This document shows, in pieces, positions 6,445-12,447 of a stretch of DNA of 20,596 nt (positions within the stretch are counted from its first letter, which is position 1; every line of letters starts with the position of its first letter). Under the pieces are notes generated by a model. The model was not told where the DNA came from and ran no database searches. It saw nothing but the letters and a program-made list of their open reading frames with translations. The stretch is from CAMBDS01 sp964355675. GTDB lineage: Bacteria > Electryoneota > AABM5-125-24 > Hatepunaeales > Hatepunaeaceae. The position numbers and the translations under genes are program-made. Location: assembly GCA_964355675.1 (NCBI GenBank), contig CAYHEC010000048.1:1-20596 (forward strand), given 5' to 3'.

Positions 6445-7710
6445 TTGACTATTGCAGAGAAGATCATCGCCCGACATTGCGGGAGAACAAGTACCCATCC
6501 TGGCGAGACGCTATTTGTGCGATGCGATTTAGCGATGGGCAGTGAAATTGTTTTCCCCCAAGTTAACAATTTGATAGCCGATCTTGGCTGGAAAGACCGG
6601 ATCCAGCAGGATCGCATAGCATTGATCAACGGTCATCTTGTTTCAACCAGAGAAGCCGCGGCGGAAACTTTGGTTGCGATAATGGATCGATTTGCCGCTC
6701 AAATGAAAATAAACAGTTATTATCAGGCGGGTAAATCGGGAGATTGCCAATCGTTGCTGGGAAGCCAGCGAATGGTTGGCCCTGGTGATCTGGTGGTTGG
6801 TAGCGATCAACATTTTACAACATACGGTGCGCTCGGAGCCTTGGCAACAGGGGTTGGAGGCGTCGATTTAGCGATGATTTGGACGACGGGCGAAACGTGG
6901 ATTTCGGTTCCCCAGAGCGTCCAGATTCACCTGACCGGTCGATTTAAGCCTGCAGTAATCGCGAAAGATCTCGCTTTTCATATTCTTGGCGCTCTTGGGC
7001 CGGATACTGTTCATGGTATGTCCATCGAATTTATTGGTGATGGATTGAAACAATTGAGTATGCAAGATCGTTTCATGATATGTAATCTGGTTGTGGAAAC
7101 CGGAGCGAAATTCGTTCTGATGCCGGTCGATGAGATCGCAAGACAATATCTGAAATCGATAGAATTCCCTCGAGAGGTAAATCCCGTAAAAGCAGACCCG
7201 GACGCCGAATATGCCCTTGAATTCGCGTTCGATCTTGGATCGATTGTCCCGATGGTCGCGGCTCCCTATATGCCGACCTCTGCGATGACAGTTGAGTCAC
7301 TTCAGGAAATTCCCATCGATCAGGTCGTGATAGGAAGTTGTACGAGTGGTCGAATAGAGGATTTTCGCATGGTGGCGAATTTATTCGAGAAACATGAAAT
7401 TTCTCACCAAGTACGAACCGGGCTTTACCCATCATCACACCAAACAGTAAGAGAAATCGTCGATGAGGGGCTCGCGCTTTTGTTCACACGACGTGGAGCG
7501 TCGATATCACCGCCTTCATGCCAGCCGTGTCTTGGATCTGGTCCCGCCCTTTTGGGTGAAAATGAGATAGGTATCTATACTACCAACAGGAACTACCGAG
7601 GGCGGCATGGACCGTCTTCGGCAAAAGTATTTCTTGCCGGACCGCTTGTCGCCGCGGCATCAGCAATAACAGGGGTGATTACCGATCCTCGCGAGTTTCT
7701 TACAAAATGA
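6445..7710 (+). CDS. Aconitase-family hydro-lyase large subunit (LeuC/HacA-like, divergent)
   Basis: 421 residues, the length of archaeal-type 3-isopropylmalate dehydratase/homoaconitase large subunits. Seen: N-terminal TIAEKIIARHCG; GALATGVGGVDLAM; IGSCTSGR with C299; PPSCQPCLG with C359 and C362, giving the three ligands of a [4Fe-4S] cluster; and NRNYRGRHG (381-389) with the substrate-binding arginines. Odd: several normally fixed positions differ. The usual DH is GH (63-64), DSHT is DQHF (121-124), SCTNGR is SCTSGR, CGPC is CQPC and PGS is PSS. The substrate is therefore uncertain: isopropylmalate, homoaconitate, dimethylmalate or something else. The start is TTG at 6445, since no in-frame ATG or GTG gives the family N-terminus; no Shine-Dalgarno is evident. 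A candidate small subunit lies at 8735-9244 on the other strand. Confidence 0.85.
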   Translation: MTIAEKIIARHCGRTSTHPGETLFVRCDLAMGSEIVFPQVNNLIADLGWKDRIQQDRIALINGHLVSTREAAAETLVAIMDRFAAQMKINSYYQAGKSGDCQSLLGSQRMVGPGDLVVGSDQHFTTYGALGALATGVGGVDLAMIWTTGETWISVPQSVQIHLTGRFKPAVIAKDLAFHILGALGPDTVHGMSIEFIGDGLKQLSMQDRFMICNLVVETGAKFVLMPVDEIARQYLKSIEFPREVNPVKADPDAEYALEFAFDLGSIVPMVAAPYMPTSAMTVESLQEIPIDQVVIGSCTSGRIEDFRMVANLFEKHEISHQVRTGLYPSSHQTVREIVDEGLALLFTRRGASISPPSCQPCLGSGPALLGENEIGIYTTNRNYRGRHGPSSAKVFLAGPLVAAASAITGVITDPREFLTK

Positions 7711-7722
7711 CACTGGTAGTGC

Positions 7723-7747
7723 TGTCGGGCGAGGACACCTTGCGACA
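7723..7747. repeat. Degenerate hairpin after the aconitase-like gene
   Basis: TGTCG (7723-7727) pairs with CGACA (7743-7747), and inside it CGAGG (7730-7734) with CCTTG (7738-7742). Its 3' half, GAGGACACCTTGCGACAC, resembles that of the hairpin at 17532-17553 (GATGACACCCTGCGACAC, 16 of 18), so both look like copies of one dispersed repeat. Confidence 0.5.
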
Positions 7748-7777
7748 CAGAGCTGAATTCTGGTGATAGCCGTCTAT

Positions 7778-7944
7778 TAGAGTTCGTTGATTTATTCGTT
7801 CGAGTAGAGATTTGATCCTCTTGGAGGGGGGGCTTCAGCCCCCCCTAAAGGACAATCAAGCACAAACAAGGGCGGGCTGAAGCCCCCCCTCCAAGAGAAT
7901 CTTGTCCGAATTGGCGTCCCAAGCGAATAAATCAACGAACTCTA
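7778..7944. mobile_element. MITE-like 167-bp palindromic element
   Basis: Perfect 21-bp terminal inverted repeats (7778-7798 and 7924-7944) frame the element. Just inside lie a second pair of inverted arms, TTGGAGGGGGGGCTTCAGCC (7821-7840) and its near-complement ending CCTCCAAG at 7894. The left arm alone forms a hairpin around GGCTTCAGCC. There is no coding capacity. A second copy begins at 20545, with 52 identical bases up to the window edge. No clear target-site duplication is visible. Known: MITEs are short non-autonomous elements with terminal inverted repeats moved by a transposase encoded elsewhere; no transposase is in the window. Confidence 0.75.
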
Positions 7945-7969
7945 TTAATCCGATCATTTTCAGGACTAC

Positions 7970-8051
7970 TTGGAGAGCGGCTTTTGAAGCCGCTCTCGCT
8001 CACAAATAAAACAATGAGCCATAAGAGCGGCTTGTAAAGCCGCTCTCCAAG
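7970..8051. repeat. Pair of inversely oriented hairpins upstream of the sigma gene
   Basis: Hairpin 1: GAGAGCGGCTT (7973-7983) with AAGCCGCTCTC (7987-7997). Hairpin 2: AGAGCGGCTT (8024-8033) with AAGCCGCTCT (8037-8046). The outer flanks CTTGGAG (from 7970) and CTCCAAG (to 8051) are also inverted, so the whole unit can fold as one long stem. It has the same plan as the MITE-like element, with a different stem sequence. The rest of 7711-8112, about 400 bp without a gene, is AT-rich sequence leading to the sigma gene; no confident promoter is visible. Confidence 0.75.
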
Positions 8052-8112
8052 AATTTTATATCTTTATGCTTCCGTAATAAATAACTTTTCATTTATCGAT
8101 GATTGGACTTGT

Positions 8113-8682
8113 GTGCCGTCTGACTACGCCTCATTTTCTGATGAAGACCTTTATCGCAAATTTGCGGCAAGTGATAAGGCGGCATTCGAAGAACTTCTGA
8201 TCAGACATCAGGAGCAAGTCTATAGGCTGGCTTGTCGAATAGTCGGAAACAGCGAAGAGGCACGCGATATCGCCGAAGAAGTCTTCATCAATCTGTGGGA
8301 AAATCCCTCCTCCTACAAACCGACGGCCAAGTTTTCGACTTGGCTTTATCGGGTTACAAGTAACCGCTCTATCTCCCACCTTCGAATTCGTAGGTTCAAA
8401 TCACTTTTTTCATTTTCCGAAAACGATAGCTCAGACATTTTCTCCGACGATCCGGCTGAGCGACCCGACGTGATGGCAGAAAAATCCGACGATAGAGAAC
8501 GGATCGCACGGGCAATGATGAATCTTCCACCACGTCAACGTGCCGCCATCCATCTTCGTTACCGGGAAGAGATGTCGGTCGCGGAGGTTGCGGAAGTGTT
8601 GAACTTGAGTTTAAAAAGTGTAGAGTCGCTATTGTTTCGTGGCAAGCAGTACCTCAGGAAGGTGTTGAAGAAACAAGAGTGA
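8113..8682 (+). CDS. ECF-type RNA polymerase sigma factor
   Basis: 189 residues, typical for a sigma-70 family ECF factor that redirects RNA polymerase to a small regulon. Seen: region 2 at about residues 22-92 (LLIRHQEQVYRLACRIVGN, then EEARDIAEEVFINLWEN, then FSTWLYRVTSNRSISHLRIRR, which binds core polymerase and the -10 element); a short acidic linker about 100-125; and region 4 at about 131-186 (LPPRQRAAIHLRYREEMSVAEVAEVL, then the recognition helix LSLKSVESLLFRGKQYL). The start is GTG at 8113; the frame is open upstream but has no ATG. Odd: no anti-sigma or zinc-finger partner is adjacent, as the next gene is the convergent LeuD-like gene. The stop overlaps a heptanucleotide repeat array. 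Regulon and signal unknown. Confidence 0.92.
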   Translation: MPSDYASFSDEDLYRKFAASDKAAFEELLIRHQEQVYRLACRIVGNSEEARDIAEEVFINLWENPSSYKPTAKFSTWLYRVTSNRSISHLRIRRFKSLFSFSENDSSDIFSDDPAERPDVMAEKSDDRERIARAMMNLPPRQRAAIHLRYREEMSVAEVAEVLNLSLKSVESLLFRGKQYLRKVLKKQE

Positions 8683-8705
8683 TGGAAAATGGAAGATGGA
8701 AAATA
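8681..8705 (+). repeat. Heptanucleotide tandem array overlapping the sigma gene stop
   Basis: GATGGAA (8681), AATGGAA (8688), GATGGAA (8695), AATA: about 3.5 units with a period of 7. The first unit overlaps the TGA stop at 8680-8682. It sits between convergent genes. Confidence 0.75.
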
Positions 8706-8734
8706 ATATTGGCTTAGGTGAGGTCTGCCGATAT

Positions 8735-9244
8735 TTATTCCAGCTCCAACAATCCACCGGCAAAATATATATCCTTTTGGACTTTTGTCATCGGAATGCC
8801 ACGGCAGATTTCTCGTCCATTTGCATCGGAAATTGCCCCTGTTTCGAGATCGACGCTGATCTCCTGCCCGGTTATCAACCCCGTCTCCAGAATGCCTTTT
8901 GCCTCGATCAAGGGAATTCCGGCATTGATTGCGTTACGTTTGTAAATCGCACCGAATGACTCTCCGATAATCGCGGCTATTTTTAGTGCTATAAATCCGT
9001 CCACCGCCTGTTGCCTCGATGAACCGCAACCGAAGTTGTGCCCGACAATCAGTAGATCGCCCATGTTTACTTCTGCTGGAAAGGATTCAAAGCCTTTCAA
9101 ATTGCCGAAGATGTATTTTCCCATTTCTTTTGGGTCCGTTATATGTAAATAACGGTTATGAAAGATCATGTCGGTATCGACGTCCTTTACGGGGACGACA
9201 TGTGCTTTTCCATGCAGGTGAACCGGTTTTGGTAAAGAATTCAT
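8735..9244 (-). CDS. Aconitase-family hydro-lyase small subunit (LeuD/HacB-like)
   Basis: 169 residues, the swivelling domain-4 subunit of two-subunit isopropylmalate/homoaconitate dehydratases. Seen: KDVDTDMIFHNRYL (about 20-33); GHNFGCGSSRQQA (about 68-80) with the substrate-binding GSSR; and SFGAIYKRNAINAGIPL. Canonical LeuD has GSSRE and SFARIFYRNAIN, so this is a divergent subgroup. The loop after the first motif reads YLHI; known homoaconitase and isopropylmalate isomerase loops (as I recall, YLRT and YLVY) differ, so the substrate cannot be read from it. The ATG at 9244 has GGAG 5 nt upstream. It is the last gene of the minus-strand run after the transglutaminase-like gene. The likely partner is the large subunit at 6445, which lies about 1 kb away on the opposite strand with the sigma gene between them. 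Confidence 0.85.
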   Translation of the reverse strand: MNSLPKPVHLHGKAHVVPVKDVDTDMIFHNRYLHITDPKEMGKYIFGNLKGFESFPAEVNMGDLLIVGHNFGCGSSRQQAVDGFIALKIAAIIGESFGAIYKRNAINAGIPLIEAKGILETGLITGQEISVDLETGAISDANGREICRGIPMTKVQKDIYFAGGLLELE

Positions 9245-9276
9245 TTGGACTCCGATCTGTTACCCTATCTCTGGAC

Positions 9277-9294
9277 GGCGGGTTTAAACCCGCC
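9277..9294. repeat. Perfect 18-bp palindrome upstream of the LeuD-like gene
   Basis: GGCGGGTTTAAACCCGCC is fully self-complementary. Its flanks, CTGGAC before and CTCTAAAAG after, resemble those of the GGCTTCAGCC hairpin at 7821 (TTGGAG before, CTAAAGG after), placing it in the same repeat family. It sits between two co-directional minus-strand genes. Confidence 0.7.
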
Positions 9295-9350
9295 CTCTAA
9301 AAGTCTATTTTGATATCGATAGTTTGTTTGAAGACGTCCGGATGAAGGCG

Positions 9351-10847
9351 TTACTTCGATGTTTCAATAATTTCGATTTTTATATTACCGATAGCTCCAG
9401 CAAGCTCACCTGCCGCAGAAAGGTCGCCGTGAGCAAGGGAAATTCGAGCCGCGTCGGCACGATGGTCCCCGAACGTCGGTTCGAACTCATCCCAACGTCC
9501 ATCGAGCAAGCAGGCAGGCCAGGCGTGGTAATAGAAACGACCGGACTGATACACTGCGCCAAGTTGAATGCGTGTTGGGATGCCTGCTGAGCGAGCCAGA
9601 GCAGTAAATAATACCGCATGTTCGTTGCAGTCGCCCGAACGAGTGTTCAGAACAGCCAGAGCGGAAGGAATACCAGCGGATGGTTTTTTGGCAATCGATC
9701 TGAATACCCAGTCCGACAGTTTGTCCAGTGAATCGCTACGGTTGAATCCGCCAGCCATAGCCTGAGTCGCGGCGGCCTTGATAGCTGGTTCTCGCGACTC
9801 GATGTAGGGTGCATCGCGAATGGTGCTGGAATCGAAATCTGTTACTGCCTCGCGCCGTATATGGTCGGCATCGACAAGAATCGTGTCGATACCTGCCTTG
9901 GATTGTCTGCCACTTGCGGCTACCAGTTGTTCGATGGGGACTCCAGTCACCCGGTATCTGGCGCGGACGACATTTCTGGAATCGTCGATGCTTCCAGTTG
10001 GTTTTATCGCAAATAGATCGAGAAAATCGACACTGCCTCCACCATCATCCACGGCGAGGGCGTCAGCCATCGTTTCACACTTCAGGACTATGCCCAGCGG
10101 TCCGTACTCAGCGAGGCTATTGCCATGTTCATCAATAAAGAGACTGCTCTCGAATCCTCCCATGCGCGTGATGAGCTTACGCGCTTTGACCTGTTTGCCA
10201 AATAGAGTATGAGTTGCGGGTTCGGCCCCGATGACGATCAAATCCTGCATCTCCATCGACAAGGGATCAAAGCCTGAGAGTTTCAATGAATCGTTTGCAC
10301 CAAGGCGGCCGGCTTCCAGCAAAGGTTTTATCGCCTGACTGAGGTAGATTGGTTCGGGGGCAGGAATTACTCGCGATGATGTTTTACCACCGGCTGTCAG
10401 TTCGATATGAAGTACACGGTCTTGATGAGTCCCTTTAAATGAAGTTATGTAAGGCGCGGATTCGAGACTGCCTTCGAAGGAGCTAAGCGCTAATGTAGAG
10501 TCAGTTGTGACAGTTATTTTCAGGCGCATTTGCTGATCGGTGCCCATCATGGCTCCGTTCATGCGGGAGATTTCCGAGATATCGTAACCGCCGTCAGGTC
10601 TTAAGGCAATTTCGCTGTGGATGTAGCCGACCTTGTTTCCGCCGAGGTAAACACCCATCCATGACGATTCAGCATCAAGCTTCAAGGATCCGAGTACTTC
10701 TTCCGCGCCTCGCAGTCCGCCGCTATTGCTGTTCGAACCGCTCCAGAACAGAAACACAACCATGCCGATCCAGACGATATAGATTCCCCACCAGCCAGCT
10801 CGTTTGCCGATATTTTCCTTAATAGAGTCCAGAAGGTGATCTCCCAA
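9351..10847 (-). CDS. Membrane-anchored transglutaminase-like protein
   Basis: 498 residues with one N-terminal membrane helix (about 20-36) and a long extracytoplasmic region. Residues about 60-300 form an uncharacterised beta-rich region (WMGVYLGGNKVGYIHSE resembles the N-terminal part of some FCB transglutaminase proteins). The C-terminal transglutaminase-like core lies at about 370-470: SGDCNEHAVLFTALARSAGIP with C407, YYHAWPACLLDGRW with H441, and FEPTFGDHRADAARISL. Odd: at the usual DPT of the third catalytic residue the sequence reads EPT (E456), although D461 is close by. The start is TTG at 10847, overlapping the end of the flippase gene by 29 bp, so translation is probably coupled. 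In such a setting it may act on a peptide or polysaccharide-linked substrate, as a cysteine protease or amide-forming enzyme. Substrate unknown. Confidence 0.82.
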   Translation of the reverse strand: MGDHLLDSIKENIGKRAGWWGIYIVWIGMVVFLFWSGSNSNSGGLRGAEEVLGSLKLDAESSWMGVYLGGNKVGYIHSEIALRPDGGYDISEISRMNGAMMGTDQQMRLKITVTTDSTLALSSFEGSLESAPYITSFKGTHQDRVLHIELTAGGKTSSRVIPAPEPIYLSQAIKPLLEAGRLGANDSLKLSGFDPLSMEMQDLIVIGAEPATHTLFGKQVKARKLITRMGGFESSLFIDEHGNSLAEYGPLGIVLKCETMADALAVDDGGGSVDFLDLFAIKPTGSIDDSRNVVRARYRVTGVPIEQLVAASGRQSKAGIDTILVDADHIRREAVTDFDSSTIRDAPYIESREPAIKAAATQAMAGGFNRSDSLDKLSDWVFRSIAKKPSAGIPSALAVLNTRSGDCNEHAVLFTALARSAGIPTRIQLGAVYQSGRFYYHAWPACLLDGRWDEFEPTFGDHRADAARISLAHGDLSAAGELAGAIGNIKIEIIETSK

Positions 10848-12339
10848 TGAAAAGATTCTTTAGCTCTTTTACTTTGCTTGCTCCAAACCAACCAGTGAAC
10901 CAGATTAGCGACGCCGAGAGCACGAAAATCGTCGGTAAACCCCACCAGATCGAAAGATTCAGTCGATGAAGGTAGTATGTAGCCAGAATTGAAAGCATGA
11001 ACGGAATCACGCCTTGAGACAGCAGTGTCCAACAGTTTGCACGGGAAGATTTCCAGAGCAACGCTAATGGATAGATAGCGGCGTAGGTAATCAGTTTACC
11101 GTAGATAGCGCCAGTGGCTCCAAACTGAGGGATCAGGATCAGGTTAACGCCGACGCTTACAATTGCCAGAAAGAAATAGAGAATAGCGATAAGATTTTGT
11201 TCGTCTTCGACGATAAGGATTGCCGGGAGTAATGTACCGGCAAACACCAGTGGGGCACAAAAGACGCCGATTCTCAGGATCGGAGAAGAGTCACCATATC
11301 TGTCCCCCAGGAATAAGGAGGTGATTGAATCGCTGAACGGCGACATCGTGACAGCACAGACAATCCCGCAAGCCCAAAAAGCTCGTGCAGACAGTTTGAT
11401 TGCTCGCTTGAAATCGACATTGTTTTCAGTTTTAAGCCTATTAAACAAGGGGATCAGAGAGCCAAGAATCACCGTGGGAATGATCTGCAACCCGTCTATT
11501 AGTCGAAGCGGGCCGGCGAATATTCCTGCTTCCCGAGCGCCGGTAAAATAATTGAGCAACAACACATCGAGACGAGTATAGGTTATAGTAAAAGCTTCGG
11601 CAAGAATCAACGGCGCGGCGAGTATCGTGAGCGTCTTGATGTTCACGAGATTGAAATTGGGGGTTATGGGGTAGCCTGATCGTGCGAGAAGACCTAACAG
11701 AATTGCGAACGCGATGGTCTCACCGACAATTTGAGCGGTTATTATACCAGTCAGCTTAGCACCGGCCAAGATACTAACAACAAATGCGGCAAGCAGAATC
11801 GATCGACCGAAGAAGTTTATTCCAGCGGCGCGATCCATTCGATAGTCAAGCTGTAAGGGTATGTCATAACTCGTGCGGAAGGAGGGCATTGCCAGGGAGG
11901 TGATCAAACTGACTGCCGAGAGGGCGATCAGCCCCAAATTCAATCCATCCCAGCCCATAAGCGGTCCAATCGAAACAGCAAAGAGCATTCCGACAAAGGC
12001 CAGCGAAAGCCTTAGCCCGTAACCAGTTCGAAGAGCTTCAGCACAGGTTCTTCGACCATTTCCATCGAGAATTGAAGAGTTCATCGCCTCGCGGATCATC
12101 AAATCATTAAGACTCGGTGCGAGAAAAATCGCGCAAAAACTGATGAAGATGGTAAGTGTTGAGAATATTCCGAACTGTTCGGGGCCAAGATAACGGGCGA
12201 GCAAAGCAATGATCAGAAAAGTAATCGCCTGCCCGCCGAACCTGAACAAAAGCATTCCGATCATCGAACGGGCTACGCGACCAGAGGTTGGCTGGGAAAA
12301 TGGGATCGTCAAGAATTCGCCATGCTCAGAGATGGGCAA
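10819..12339 (-). CDS. Polysaccharide flippase-like MOP superfamily transporter
   Basis: Up to 506 residues and about 12-14 hydrophobic helices. It resembles Wzx/RfbX-type exporters, which flip lipid-linked sugars across the cytoplasmic membrane. Seen: the family-like opening GMLLFRFGGQAITFLIIALLARYLGPEQFGIFS, with the LGPEQFGIF motif after the first helix; and the mid-protein TYTRLDVLLLNYFTGAREAGIFAGPLRLID, matching the start of the second six-helix bundle. The end is charged (KVKELKNLFIGRSPSG). Start uncertain: TTG at 12339 gives a 25-residue hydrophilic leader; ATG at 12264 (residue 26) would start just before helix 1. No glycosyltransferases are nearby, so the cargo is unknown. It lies 107 bp downstream of the secreted protein gene and overlaps the transglutaminase-like gene. 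Confidence 0.88.
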   Translation of the reverse strand: MPISEHGEFLTIPFSQPTSGRVARSMIGMLLFRFGGQAITFLIIALLARYLGPEQFGIFSTLTIFISFCAIFLAPSLNDLMIREAMNSSILDGNGRRTCAEALRTGYGLRLSLAFVGMLFAVSIGPLMGWDGLNLGLIALSAVSLITSLAMPSFRTSYDIPLQLDYRMDRAAGINFFGRSILLAAFVVSILAGAKLTGIITAQIVGETIAFAILLGLLARSGYPITPNFNLVNIKTLTILAAPLILAEAFTITYTRLDVLLLNYFTGAREAGIFAGPLRLIDGLQIIPTVILGSLIPLFNRLKTENNVDFKRAIKLSARAFWACGIVCAVTMSPFSDSITSLFLGDRYGDSSPILRIGVFCAPLVFAGTLLPAILIVEDEQNLIAILYFFLAIVSVGVNLILIPQFGATGAIYGKLITYAAIYPLALLWKSSRANCWTLLSQGVIPFMLSILATYYLHRLNLSIWWGLPTIFVLSASLIWFTGWFGASKVKELKNLFIGRSPSGLY

Positions 12340-12447
12340 AATGTCCGTTTTTCAGGCTTTTTCAACTTATTCAGCAGACCTTCAATAAATTCAAACCAGT
12401 TTCGGGCCGGGGTACCTGACGCTCAAAAGGAGGATTTTATCGTTCAT
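12309..12447 (-). other. Possible small coupled or broken reading frame before the flippase
   Basis: The stop of the secreted protein gene overlaps an ATG (TGATG; ATG at 12447-12445) that opens an 18-codon frame ending at 12391. In another frame, 12422-12309 stays open and gives a protein-like stretch (NWFEFIEGLLNKLKK, then PEKRTFCP) that runs into the flippase start. One frameshift would join them into a protein of about 45 residues. It may be a decayed small gene, an assembly indel or chance. Confidence 0.15.

Noticed and set aside
7778..8051. Rho-independent terminators for the aconitase-like gene
   Set aside because: The stems are strong, but none is followed by a T-run and their nested inverted plan fits repeats better.
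12427..12433. Perfect AAGGAGG on the plus strand
   Set aside because: It leads into a frame antisense to the secreted protein gene and is not followed by a start codon at a proper distance.
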